Assembly (NCBI GenBank): GCA_964543795.1
Contig: CAZIZN010000005.1
Location: 1-64,000 of the forward strand
DNA length: 64,000 nt
DNA from: JACKIC01 sp964543795
GTDB lineage: Bacteria > Planctomycetota > UBA1135 > UBA2386
Direction of reading: 5' to 3'
Within the stretch, counting starts at the first letter, position 1; each line of letters begins with the position of its first letter. Both the position numbers and the translations under genes were made by a program. Shown one piece after another: positions 17,816-25,696 of this stretch. The notes beneath the pieces were generated by a model. That model was not told the origin of the DNA. It did no database searches and worked only from the letters and a program-made list of their open reading frames with translations.

Positions 17816-19321
17816 ATGATCACGCTCCTGCCGTTGCTCGCCGTCGTCTCTCCGCCCCAGTCCCCGCCGCCCGCGAGTGACCCGCCGTCGACCGCGGCGG
17901 CGGCGGCGACCAACCACCTGGGCCTCGCGCTGTATCGGGCCCTGGCCACCGCCGAACCGGAGCAGAACCTGTTCCTCTCGCCCTACTCGATCAGCGCCGC
18001 GCTGGCGATGGTCGCCGAGGGTGCGCGCGACGAGACGCTCGCCGAGATGCGGCGAGCGATGAGGCTGCCGCCCGCGCTCGCCGACCTGCACACGTCGTTC
18101 GCACACCTCGCGCAGCGCTACCGCACGGGCGGCGGCGACACGAGCGAGGCGATGCGCACGCGCATCGCCGACCTGCGGACGCAGCTCGCAGCCGCCAACC
18201 AGGAGGCCGAGGCGCTCGCCGGTGGGCGCGACTGGGACAAGGTCCGTGCGGCGGCGAGACGCGCGGAGGGGCTCGCAGCCGAACTGAACGGGCTGCTGGC
18301 GAAGGTCAGCCGTTACGAACTCGCGGTCGGCAACGCGCTGTGGGTCGAACGCACGTTCCCGCTGCTGCCTCCGTTCGTGGCGACGATCGACCGCAGCTAC
18401 GGCACGGGGGCCGCGCAGGCGCTCGACTTCCGCGGCGACGTCGAAGGCGCGCGGCGGCGCATCAACGGCTGGGTGAGCGAACAGACGCGAGGCCGCATCC
18501 TGGACCTGCTGCCACAGGGCAGCATCGACGCAGCGACGCCGCTCGTGGTCACGAACGCGATCTGGTTCCGCGGCGAATGGGAGGAGCCGTTCGCGGCGCG
18601 CGACACGAGCGAGGAGGACTTCCTGCTCGCGGACGGGAGCCGGACGCGCGTGCGTCTCATGCGCGACCGCTGGCGCGCCAGCGTGCGCTACGCGGCGTTC
18701 GGCGGCGACGGCACTTGGTTCCGGACGCCGCGGGAGGTGGCCGCGGAGGCGGCGGGCAAACAGCCGAGGACCTATCCCGACGACCGCGGCTTCGCGATGG
18801 TGGAGTTGCCCTACAAGGGCGGCGATCTCGCGATGGTCGTCATCGCGCCGTGCTCGCCCGACGGTCTGCCGCGGGTCGAGGAACTGCTCGGGCGCGGCAT
18901 GCTCGGCGATTGGCTCGCCCGGCTCGAGCGCCGACAGGTCGACACGGCGATCCCGCGCTTCGAACTGCGCGGCGCGTTCGAACTGTCGACGGCGCTGCAG
19001 GCGCTCGGCATGCAGCGCGCGTTCGTACCGCCCGACGGTGCCGGCGGCGGGGCTCAGTTCGGCGGCATCTCGGCAGCGACGGATCCGCGGCAGCAGGTGT
19101 GCATCGGCGGCGTGCACCACCGCGCGTGGATCGAGGTCGACGAGGTGGGAACGGAAGCGGCCGCGGCGACCGCGGTCGCGATGGAGGTCGGCGCGGCGAT
19201 GCCACGCATGATGCCGTTCCACCCCGAGTTCCGCGCCGACCGGCCGTTCGTGTTCCTGATCCGCGACGTGAAGAGCGGGGCGGTGCTGTTCCTGGGGCGG
19301 ATGGTGGATCCGCGGAGGTGA
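17816..19321 (+). CDS. Serpin-family protease inhibitor, exported, with helical insertion
   Basis: This 501-residue protein shows serpin hallmarks: NLFLSPYSISAALAMVAEGAR, LVVTNAIWFRGEWEEPF, FAMVELPYKGGDLAMVVIAP, and a C-terminal RPFVFLIRDVKSGAVLFLGRM. The reactive-loop hinge reads EVDEVGTEAAAATAVAM, the small-residue hinge expected for an inhibitory serpin. A signal peptide lies at the N-terminus. Between about residues 105 and 160 there is an extra charged, helix-forming segment (TGGGDTSEAM...AAELNGLLAK) not found in ordinary serpins, and another insertion follows GDGTWF. The likely P1 region (near MEVGAAMPRM) does not reveal a target protease. It stands alone between an RND operon and a toxin locus. 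Confidence 0.88.
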   Translation: MITLLPLLAVVSPPQSPPPASDPPSTAAAAATNHLGLALYRALATAEPEQNLFLSPYSISAALAMVAEGARDETLAEMRRAMRLPPALADLHTSFAHLAQRYRTGGGDTSEAMRTRIADLRTQLAAANQEAEALAGGRDWDKVRAAARRAEGLAAELNGLLAKVSRYELAVGNALWVERTFPLLPPFVATIDRSYGTGAAQALDFRGDVEGARRRINGWVSEQTRGRILDLLPQGSIDAATPLVVTNAIWFRGEWEEPFAARDTSEEDFLLADGSRTRVRLMRDRWRASVRYAAFGGDGTWFRTPREVAAEAAGKQPRTYPDDRGFAMVELPYKGGDLAMVVIAPCSPDGLPRVEELLGRGMLGDWLARLERRQVDTAIPRFELRGAFELSTALQALGMQRAFVPPDGAGGGAQFGGISAATDPRQQVCIGGVHHRAWIEVDEVGTEAAAATAVAMEVGAAMPRMMPFHPEFRADRPFVFLIRDVKSGAVLFLGRMVDPRR

Positions 19322-19391
19322 GGGGTCGGTGTTCGCGGAGGATCGTGGCAGTAGCTCAACAGCTTCTGCACCAGGCGGTTGCTGGCATCGG

Positions 19392-19808
19392 TCATGGGGA
19401 CGAATCAGGGGCGTGTGTGATCACCTGGAGCCGAGAGATGCCGACGAAGTGGCGGGAGTTGTGAGTCACGAGCGGAAGGTTGTGGCGCAAGGCACAGGCT
19501 GCAATCCACCAGTCCCCTCGGTCCTTCTGGTCGCGCCCAGTCTGGCGTTGATGGGCGGCCACTTCCGCCCATCGCCATGCAGTCTCGCTGTCGAACCCCA
19601 GGATCGTGTATCCGAGCATGGCCTGTTCGAGGGAGTCGCGACGCTTCGGGCCCCACGAGTGCTCGATCGCCCACAGGCGAAGCTCTGCCACGCTGATGAA
19701 GGCAAGGCACAGTCGCTTGCCAAGCAAGTCTTCCGCGTAGAGGTCGCGCCGCGAGTCCCGCTTGAACAGGAACGCGAAGATGTTCGTGTCGACGAGTAGC
19801 GCGGTCAT
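19392..19808 (-). CDS. PIN-domain toxin (VapC-like), chromosomal module
   Basis: The 138-residue protein has the PIN acidic set: LLVDTNIFAFLF near the start, VAELRL mid-protein, and GDWWIAACAL towards the end. VapC toxins of this fold are Mg-dependent RNases. Its ATG lies in the stop of the preceding 308-residue gene (ATGA), so toxin follows partner as in a toxin-antitoxin operon. GC content is lower than in the flanking genes, which suggests transfer. Confidence 0.85.
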   Translation of the reverse strand: MTALLVDTNIFAFLFKRDSRRDLYAEDLLGKRLCLAFISVAELRLWAIEHSWGPKRRDSLEQAMLGYTILGFDSETAWRWAEVAAHQRQTGRDQKDRGDWWIAACALRHNLPLVTHNSRHFVGISRLQVITHAPDSSP

Positions 19809-20731
19809 CCGCCACGCACTCCGCGCACCATGTCCAGGAAATCGTCGACGGACTCATCTTCCGGCCAGTCGCCGACGAGGCTGTCGAGGTTCGTGACCGG
19901 CGCGACTCCTTGCCTGCGGGCCAGTTCGTCGACGCTCAGGTTCTCCCAGAAGCCACCGAATCGCGAATCGGGCTCCCCAACGCTGTCCTGCGCTGGGGCG
20001 ACGTTGGTAACCGTGGCTCGAATCGCACGACCGCTCAGGCGCTCGATGCGACCGGTGACGCGAACACGCTGCCGACGCAGTTCCGTGACGCGCTCGTCCA
20101 GTCCCTCGGGCAGGACCAGGGGCACCCGGTTGCCGTCTGCCTCGTCAAGTTGCGCGGTGCGCTGCTTCCAGTCGCACTCCCAAAGCACGCCTTCGATCAC
20201 CCCGTCGGCAACCTGCGGCTGACCAGCGCTGGTGCCGCGAAGGTTCTGGCGGAAGGTCTTCGTCAGTCGCGCGGATCGCCTCCGTCCGCCATCGAGCAGG
20301 GTGATGATGATCGCGTCGACCCCTTCGCCCAAGGGCTTGGCTAGAGTCTCCCAGCCGTCGACGACGCCGGCCTGAAGGCCCGCATCCCAGCCCGCGGCTC
20401 CCGACTCCGCCTTCTGCATGGCGTCGAGCATCTCCTCGGCGACTCGAACGCCGGGATCGCCGTGCAGGGTGTCGCGGTCGCGCTGGCCCGCATATTCGAA
20501 CGTCAGCACGGCACTTCCCTTGGCGAAGGCAGTGAGGTCGAGCGCGCAGGTCTGCTCGATGCCCGTCGGGAACCGACCACCGCCTCGGCGTTGCGAAGCG
20601 AGCATCCGGCGCAGCGACGTCTGCAACTCCTTGGCGACAGCGGTCAAGGTGTCCACGCTGATCCGGCCGGGAACAGCAGGCCCTTCCAGGCGCATCTCGA
20701 TCTTGGGTGGTTCGGGTGTCGGCTTGGTCAC
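19805..20731 (-). CDS. Large partner protein of PIN toxin with antitoxin-like tail
   Basis: I do not recognise the main body of this 308-residue protein. Its last 45 residues (LSVDELARRQGVAPV..LDSLVGDWPEDESVDDFL) match the toxin-wrapping tail seen in small PIN antitoxins. The body has an N-terminal part (ISVDTLTAVAKELQTSLRR, then GSAVLTFEYAG) and a beta-rich part (about 175-250: EGVLWECDWKQRTAQL, VRVTGRIERLSGRAIRATV) that looks OB-like. A protein of the same layout precedes another PIN gene at 21881. GTG start, preceded by AGGTGAG. It probably neutralises the toxin; whether it also binds nucleic acid is unknown. Confidence 0.65.
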   Translation of the reverse strand: MTKPTPEPPKIEMRLEGPAVPGRISVDTLTAVAKELQTSLRRMLASQRRGGGRFPTGIEQTCALDLTAFAKGSAVLTFEYAGQRDRDTLHGDPGVRVAEEMLDAMQKAESGAAGWDAGLQAGVVDGWETLAKPLGEGVDAIIITLLDGGRRRSARLTKTFRQNLRGTSAGQPQVADGVIEGVLWECDWKQRTAQLDEADGNRVPLVLPEGLDERVTELRRQRVRVTGRIERLSGRAIRATVTNVAPAQDSVGEPDSRFGGFWENLSVDELARRQGVAPVTNLDSLVGDWPEDESVDDFLDMVRGVRGG

Positions 20732-20734
20732 GGC

Positions 20735-20968
20735 TCACCTCCGGGCAGAAGGTTCGGTCGAAGCGGAACGACGCATCGTAGCGGGATGGCGCAGCGGGCT
20801 CTCCGCAGCGCGACTTCCAGCGGTCGTCGGTCGGTGCTTGCCCTTGGCCTTCAGCCTGGCGAGTTCGGCGTCCTCAAAGCGGCGGCGCCGTCCGGCGAAG
20901 ATGCGCATCAGCAGGACGGAGGCGGGCTCGTAGGTGCGACCTTCCTTCTTCGCGAGTTCGGCTTGGTC
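20735..20968 (-). pseudogene. Relic of a type I restriction specificity subunit (HsdS)
   Basis: The frame reads AELAKKEGRTYEPASVLLMR, then a basic AGRRRRFEDAELARLKAKGK stretch. This closely resembles the inter-TRD conserved helix of HsdS proteins (EPASVLLERI..ERRRRWEEAELAKMKAKGK). There is no complete TRD before or after it, so it can only be a fragment. It lies just outside the integrated element beside attL and upstream of the PIN module, hinting that this tRNA site has received defence genes before. Confidence 0.5.
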
Positions 20969-21103
20969 GGGACGGTGCGGCCTTCGACGGCGGTCCCGGA
21001 TTCGATTCTCGCCACAGAGTGGGTGACGAATCGGGTGACGCGGCGAACTCCGTTCCGGAACGCTTGGCGCGCGACCTCTCAGATCCATGCCGCGCAGGCG
21101 GTT

Positions 21104-21151
21104 AAGTGGTGGGCAGAGCCAGGGTTGAACTGGCGACCCCAGCATTTTCAG
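21104..21151. repeat. attL: 48-bp copy of the tRNA-Phe 3' half
   Basis: This sequence is identical to 36108-36155. It contains the anticodon loop, T arm and acceptor 3' side of tRNA-Phe (minus strand) but not the 5' half, so it is a displaced end of the gene and not a functional tRNA. Confidence 0.9.
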
Positions 21152-21285
21152 GGCCAGCCGCCGGGTGCCTTGCGGGCCCCGCGAAGAACTTGACTGGCAA
21201 CAGCTTCCGTTCGCTGGGGTGGCGTCGTCAACTGGTTTCTACTCGTTCCCGCAAGTCCTTTGTTGTCAACGCAGGCATGGGTGCG

Positions 21286-21304
21286 ATCGTCAAACTTGGA
21301 CGAT
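21286..21304. promoter_or_regulatory. Palindromic site near the attL end
   Basis: ATCGTCAAACTTGGACGAT is a near-palindrome that matches 36019-36037 at 16 of 19 positions. The two copies lie roughly 135 and 70 bases inside the two ends of the element. It could be an arm-type integrase, excisionase or repressor site. Confidence 0.5.
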
Positions 21305-21347
21305 TCGGCGGGGGTCACCACCGCGACCCGACCAGCACTTCCCTGCG

Positions 21348-21884
21348 TCAGATGGTCCCCTGCTCTGATGATGGGTCGGCCTTCGGGGTGTCGATCGGCG
21401 ATGGCTGGCGCGGAAAGCGCAGCACCGGGTTCGCGACCCGCGGCTCTCCGAGCGTGAACGTCACGCGGTCGGCGATCGCGCGCAGGCTATTCAGGCGGCC
21501 GTTGAAGCTGTGGAACTCCTTGACGCTCGCTTCGCAGGCTGTCGCGACGTGGATGGCATCGTTGGGCTTGAGACCGTTACCGCACGACCAGCAGAGTTCA
21601 CGTGCAACCTCGGCGATGTGCCGATCGAGTCCGAAGACCTCGATGAACTCCGACGCGAAAAGGTCGGTGATCGCCGACGACCTTTCAATCTCGACGGCCG
21701 CCAAGTGTTTCCCCCGAACAACTTCTGCCAGCGTCAGCGCGCTCGTGCAGATAATGATCTCTCCACGCTCGGCTGCATCGAGCACCTCGGTGCACTTGTC
21801 GACACGAACCGGTTCTTCCTTCAGGTACGCGACGAAAGCCGCGGCGTCCCAGTACACGCGGATCGGCGAGGGTGACTTGGTCAC
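21348..21884 (-). CDS. PIN-domain toxin (VapC-like), element-borne module
   Basis: The GTG at 21884 overlaps the stop of the gene before it (GTGA) and gives 178 residues. PIN residues are visible: VYWDAAAFVAYL, TLAEVVRGK and PNDAIHVATACEA. The C-terminal 25 residues (Pro/Arg-rich) go beyond the usual domain. As in the chromosomal module outside the element, the toxin follows a large partner protein instead of a short DNA-binding antitoxin. It may serve as an addiction module for the element. Confidence 0.82.
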   Translation of the reverse strand: MTKSPSPIRVYWDAAAFVAYLKEEPVRVDKCTEVLDAAERGEIIICTSALTLAEVVRGKHLAAVEIERSSAITDLFASEFIEVFGLDRHIAEVARELCWSCGNGLKPNDAIHVATACEASVKEFHSFNGRLNSLRAIADRVTFTLGEPRVANPVLRFPRQPSPIDTPKADPSSEQGTI

Positions 21885-22570
21885 GGACGAAGCGCCCCAC
21901 GAGCTGCACGCCAACGATCCCGTGCAGGTGTGTCCAGTGGCCGCACGCGGGTGGCAACAATGTTGGTGACCTCGCCGTTGGTGTAGTGCACCTCTCCGTA
22001 GACAGAGGCCCGCTTGCCCATCGCGTCCCTGACTTCGGGCAACAGGTTCGGCGGGAACGTGCAGCGCACCATCCGCTTCCTGGTCTTGATCCGAAACTCT
22101 CGCTTCAACTCCACCCAGGTGCCGTCGAGGACTCCCTCCAAGCTACCGAAGGTCTTTCCTTCTACTTGGTGCTGCTCGATGAACACGAAGCGCTCGACGT
22201 GGGAGCCCAGCGCGTAGGCTGTTCCGTTGAGCGCGATCTCGGCCCGGTGATGCGTCGTAGCCCGGCCCAGTGCGATGATGTGCTGTAGCCCTCGTCGGGA
22301 TACGTCCACCGGGGTGCGCCCTTCGCGAATTGCCTGCAACGCAGCGCCGACAACTTCGCGAGTTCGTTGTGCGCGCCGCCCACTTGCTCGCGCAGTGATC
22401 ACGGTGCTCCCCTGGCGCACGGTCACTCGCCAAGCAGGCTCGTCAGTCGTGTCGTCGGCGAGCGCATCGCGAACCAAGCCGAGGAAGGCGGCAACGCTCT
22501 TCTCGAAGACCGAGATGTCTATCTCCGCTTCTTCGAAGCGGAGGGTCAGTTCGCCGTCGTCGGGTGGCAT
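21881..22570 (-). CDS. Large partner protein of PIN toxin, same family as 19805-20731
   Basis: This 229-residue protein shares the layout of the 308-residue protein outside the element: an N-terminal ISVFEKSVAAFLGLVRDAL helix, a GSTVITARAS strand pair, and a beta-rich C-terminal part (LEGVLDGTWVELKREFRI ... RASVYGEVHYTNGEVTNIVATRV) alignable with EGVL...RVRVTGRIERLSGRAIRATVTNV. It lacks the antitoxin-like tail seen there. The start ATG at 22570 is preceded by nothing recognisable. It is coupled to the toxin by a GTGA overlap. I do not recognise a named family. Confidence 0.65.
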   Translation of the reverse strand: MPPDDGELTLRFEEAEIDISVFEKSVAAFLGLVRDALADDTTDEPAWRVTVRQGSTVITARASGRRAQRTREVVGAALQAIREGRTPVDVSRRGLQHIIALGRATTHHRAEIALNGTAYALGSHVERFVFIEQHQVEGKTFGSLEGVLDGTWVELKREFRIKTRKRMVRCTFPPNLLPEVRDAMGKRASVYGEVHYTNGEVTNIVATRVRPLDTPARDRWRAARGALRP

Positions 22571-22767
22571 CGGGAGGGCTGGTTGGTGCACAAGCCTACT
22601 TCCATGATCGGCCGTCAGGCAGGGGTAGCCTGATCTCGGAGCACGCCGGGCACGCGGGCCAGTCCCGCCGGGTGGTGGTCGGTGTTGCCGCGGCGGCGAG
22701 CTGTGGCCGCTCGTGCCCGCCGCCGCGCGGCCCGAGTTGTTCGCCCCTGGAGCCGGCCATCTCATGC

Positions 22768-22862
22768 GAGGTGCCCCCCGCCGGAGCACGCCGGGCACTC
22801 GCCGGCGTCGCGCACGCGCAAGGGCCAGCCGCAGGCGACGCAGCTGGCGCCCGTCAGCGCCT
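22768..22862 (-). pseudogene. Duplicated 3' end of the zinc-ribbon gene
   Basis: The frame repeats the last 32 codons of the gene at 24909-25304 without amino-acid change (ALTGASCVACGWPLRVRDAG then ECPACSGGGHLA and stop), including the following ATG overlap. Sequence on both sides is unrelated. It shows that part of the operon at 24373-25696 was copied into this position. Between 22571 and 22767 I see no gene. Confidence 0.7.
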
Positions 22863-22929
22863 GTGCTCGCGCCGCGGCCGCCGCCAGCCGGAACCTGGCG
22901 CACCGGGTTGTGGCCGGCTCTCAGCTCCG

Positions 22930-23208
22930 CGGGAGCACCTGCAGACGTGGTGATGCGGTTGATGGGGCACTCGAGCCTCACGACGACGCTGCGGTATCTG
23001 CACGAGGTCGGCGCCGACGGCGCGGCCGCGGTGCACCGTCGGGTCGGGCCCCGCCGCGGATCAGCGCGGTGCCGAAGGTGTGGCGCAGCGCGTGAGGGTG
23101 CAGGCGCCGGTCGCCGAGCGCCCGGCGCCAGGCGACGAAGGTTCGGTCGATGGTCCGCAGGCCTCCGGGGATCAGATTTCCGCCGGGTCCACCGCCCGCC
23201 CCAACCAC
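22930..23208 (-). pseudogene. Tyrosine-recombinase C-terminal fragment with an inverted segment
   Basis: On the minus strand RTFVAWRRALGDRRLHPH then ALRHTFGTALIRGGA (box II start, with the HxxR pair) ends near 23047. The natural continuation, GAPADVVMRLMGHSSLTTTL then RYLHEVGADGAAAVH, with the second His and the catalytic Tyr, is present but on the plus strand at about 22932-23040. Flipping that block would restore a continuous recombinase C-terminus. Imperfect short inverted repeats (GGAGCACC/GGTGCACC) lie at the block ends. The gene is broken as it stands. Confidence 0.65.
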
Positions 23209-23214
23209 AGTCAG

Positions 23215-23562
23215 CTACTCGATCACTTCGACGTCGGCGATGTCCGCAGCCTCGAGCAGGTCCTTGGCGAGCGAATCGCCGCGGAAGAACTCGGCCACCT
23301 CGGCGTCGGCCCAGTTGTCGCTGGAGGCAAGTGCGGCCGCGTCCAGCTGGGCGTTCGTCCAGTTGGTGTGCCCGCGAAGCCCCGCAACGGGCGGCAAGGG
23401 CTGCTTGATGACGAGCACCTGCCCGCGATCGACCTCGCCCGGAAGCTGGCTGCGCCCGAGCTTGTGGCACACCACGTTGCCGCCCGGCGAAGGTCCGCCG
23501 GAGTCAAGCGGCGCAGCCGCGAGCGGCCCGCCGCGCCCGGCGCGGGCTAGGCCCGCGGCCAC
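23215..23562 (-). CDS. Hypothetical protein in a rearranged area
   Basis: The frame encodes up to 115 residues. The second half (NWTNAQLDAAALASSDNW then ADAEVAEFFRGDSLAKDLLE) is acidic and helix-forming and looks like real protein, whereas the first 40 residues are less convincing, so the true start may be internal (23507 or later). It lies between two broken integrase copies. No function is recognised. Confidence 0.35.
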   Translation of the reverse strand: MAAGLARAGRGGPLAAAPLDSGGPSPGGNVVCHKLGRSQLPGEVDRGQVLVIKQPLPPVAGLRGHTNWTNAQLDAAALASSDNWADAEVAEFFRGDSLAKDLLEAADIADVEVIE

Positions 23563-23569
23563 GGTGGCG

Positions 23570-24376
23570 CACCGGGTTGTGGTCCATCTGCCGCGGCGGA
23601 TGGTCGTTGGGGGATCTCAGCACCGCGGGAGCACCTGCAGACGGTGCACCGGCCCCGCCGCGGATCAGCGCGGTGCCGAAGGTGTGGCGCAGCGCGTCGC
23701 GATCGGCACGACCCGCGTCGAGTTCTTGCCCGGCACGACGAGCTGTCGGGCGGCCCTGCTGCAGGCGCACGTGGCCGGGCCTCGAGGCGGGCCGCCTCGC
23801 TGCGTCGGACGCCGGTCACAGCGCGAAGAGTGAGAACAGGTCGAGTGCCGCCGGGTCGTCCATCGCCGGTCGGTCCGCGCGCGGCCCGTCGACCTGGCGC
23901 ACGCTGGTCCACGGCGGACGAACTGCGCGATCTGCTGGCCCGCGTCGCCGGCCGGCCTGCAGCACGGCGCCGGAGCGAGGATCCAGCACCGGCCGCTTGG
24001 CGCAGTCGGCAAGTCGGTCTCGCACGAACTGCTCGACCTGGGCCGCGGTGATCCGGTGCAGGGGGGTCGCGCCAGGGATCAGGCGGCGCACGGAGTCGAG
24101 GTGGCCCTGGTACCAGCGCAGGCTGCCGGCCGTGCGCTTGGCACGCACCTCCTCGAGCACGAACTCGCAGGCCTCGTCGAGTGTGACACCGTCGGCGAGG
24201 GGGGGCGCGGCCTGCTTCGCCATGCGCAGGTGCGCCTCGTAGGCCTCGCGCTCCGTCGGGTAGCAGGCCGAGAAGAGCTTGCGCCCGGCGACCCGCACCC
24301 AGCCCCGGAAGCTGTGACCACCCCGGCAGAGCGCGATCCGTTGCACGTAGGGGAGCTTCCCCCGCGAGGCAATCAT
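23570..24376 (-). pseudogene. Second tyrosine integrase, decayed
   Basis: The N-terminal half is intact: it starts at an ATG overlapping the upstream stop (ATGA) and has an Arm-like part (KLPYVQRIALCRGGH) and a SAM-like core-binding domain (VTLDEACEFVLEEVRAKRTA to VEQFVRDRLADCAKRPVLDP). After about residue 130 the catalytic domain is spread over three frames (VTGVRRSEAARLEARPR; RQLVVPGKNSTRVVPIA; ALRHTFGTALIRGGA), so several small deletions have occurred, and the box with GHSSL and Tyr is missing. Fragments of a near-identical gene lie at 22930-23208. It cannot be functional as read. Confidence 0.7.
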
Positions 24377-24709
24377 GCGCGCCGACGGCGACGTAGACGG
24401 CCGCCGGCCGGCGTCCCGGCGGCCCGGATCCGGTCCAGCATCAACGGGTTGATGGGCTCGGCGTGCTGGCGCTCGAACCACGCGATCACGTCCCGCGCCG
24501 GCGCGAACCAGCACTTGCCGAGGCGCACGAGGCGGCAGAAGTCGCCGCGACGGCTGGCCTCTACCAGGGTGTGCACACGGACGCCCAGTTCGCGAGCGAG
24601 GTCGGCAACCTTCCAGTGCTCAGGCAGCAGCCGAGGGGTCTGCCGCGTGGGGGCCGGCGTCGCGCACTGGCCGACCTTCCCGCGCCTGCGCGGTGGGGAG
24701 CGCGCTCAT
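24373..24709 (-). pseudogene. Excisionase-like HTH gene with an apparent one-base frameshift
   Basis: The ATG at 24709 overlaps the stop of the gene before it, and its frame reads MSALPTAQAREGRPVRDAGP before ending early. In the next frame a clear MerR/HTH_17-type excisionase follows: PEHWKVADLARELGVRVHTL, then FCRLVRLGKCWFAPARDVIAWF. Removing one C from a run of five Cs near 24653 would join the two. Either the gene is newly inactivated or the run was mis-sequenced. Its stop overlaps the start of the second integrase, the usual xis-int arrangement. Confidence 0.6.
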
Positions 24710-24912
24710 GCGCACCCCCTCGCCGCCCGCAGGTTCTCCATCGCGACCTTGGTGCGCGCCAGCGCGACGTCGACCTCGGCCGACGTCGTCCCGGCGAGCG
24801 TCACGAGCAGTTCGTCGACCGCGGCGACCAGACGCTCGTGCTCGGCCTGGATGCGCAGCAGTTCGCCGACGGTCACGTCGGGGTTGACGAGGCGCAGGTG
24901 CTCGGCGTTCAT
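24706..24912 (-). CDS. Small helical protein of the second integrase operon
   Basis: The 68-residue protein (starting MNAEHLRLVNPDVTVGELLR) looks like a single helical hairpin: a conserved-looking VTVGELLRIQAEHERLVAAV part followed by VDVALARTKVAMENLRAA. Both ends overlap neighbours by ATGA. No family recognised. Confidence 0.55.
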   Translation of the reverse strand: MNAEHLRLVNPDVTVGELLRIQAEHERLVAAVDELLVTLAGTTSAEVDVALARTKVAMENLRAARGCA

Positions 24913-25304
24913 GCGAGGTGCCCGCCGCCGGAGCACGCCGGGCATTCGCCGGCGTCGCGGACTCGCAGCGGCCAGCCGCAGGCGACGCAGCTGGCGCCCG
25001 TCAGCGCCTCGCCGACGTCCCGCGTCGGCACAGCGGGAGCAGCGTGGCGCTCGTCGTGCTCGCGCCGCGGCCGCAGCCGGCGCCTCTCGCGCCGAGAGCC
25101 GCCCTCCTCGATCGTGCGCGGCTCGTCGTTCTCGGCGTGCTCGAGGGTGGCCCGCAGACGCCGCTCGAGGCGGTGCAGGTGATCGACCACCGCCGGCGTG
25201 AACTCGCCGCGCGCCAGGACCGCAGCCAGGTCGCGCTGCGCCCGCTGCACCTGCTCGAGCACCTGGCGATGCGTGGGACCGCGCCAGAACCGGGCGACGA
25301 TCAC
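24909..25304 (-). CDS. Zinc-ribbon protein of the second integrase operon
   Basis: The 131-residue product has an N-terminal helical part (HRQVLEQVQRAQRDLAAVLA, EFTPAVVDHLHRLERRLRAT), a strongly charged Arg/Glu linker, and a C-terminal CVACGWPLR..ECPACSGGGH knuckle pair typical of a zinc ribbon. GTG start in the preceding stop (GTGA). The last 95 bases occur again at 22768-22862. Perhaps a regulatory or DNA-contacting protein of the element. Confidence 0.6.
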   Translation of the reverse strand: MIVARFWRGPTHRQVLEQVQRAQRDLAAVLARGEFTPAVVDHLHRLERRLRATLEHAENDEPRTIEEGGSRRERRRLRPRREHDERHAAPAVPTRDVGEALTGASCVACGWPLRVRDAGECPACSGGGHLA

Positions 25305-25696
25305 GAGACACCTCCGGTGGGATCGGGCAGGCCGGCAGCCGCGCATGCGGCCGCGGCGATTCGCCTCGCAAGGGAGCAGCGGGCGCCCTGCTGCAGCAGC
25401 GGGTCGTTGAGGAGCTGCTCGATGGTCTGCGCGACCTCCTTACCGTCCTGCCGTGCGCCAGCCGACAGCGCGCCGCGGCGCTCGCGATCAAGCGCCCACG
25501 CCACGCCCTCGATGGCCGCAGCGACCTCCGTGGTGGTCTTCCGGAACGCCTCGGCGAGTTCGACCAGGCTCTGGATCACCCCACCCTGCGCGCGCAGGTC
25601 CGCGCGCACCCGCTGCTGCTGCTCTGCGAAACTCTCGGGGATGTAACGCCCGCGTTCGCCCCACGGCCGAGGATCGCTGCCCAGGGTGATGCTCAC
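25301..25696 (-). CDS. Hypothetical helical protein, first gene of the second integrase operon
   Basis: The 131-residue protein (starting from GTG) has two helical regions: FAEQQQRVRADLRAQGGVIQ then SLVELAEAFRKTTTEVAAAI, and VAQTIEQLLNDPLLQQGARC. No signal peptide or TM segment. It heads a five-gene set in which every junction is a four-base overlap, so all five are translationally coupled. Function unknown. Confidence 0.5.
   Translation of the reverse strand: MSITLGSDPRPWGERGRYIPESFAEQQQRVRADLRAQGGVIQSLVELAEAFRKTTTEVAAAIEGVAWALDRERRGALSAGARQDGKEVAQTIEQLLNDPLLQQGARCSLARRIAAAACAAAGLPDPTGGVS

Noticed and set aside
21104..21151. Second tRNA-Phe gene
   Set aside because: Only the 3' half is present; it is the att duplicate.
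22571..24400. Diversity-generating retroelement or shufflon
   Set aside because: No reverse transcriptase is encoded, the repeats are pieces of coding sequence, and only one inverted block is seen; decay by rearrangement explains the data.
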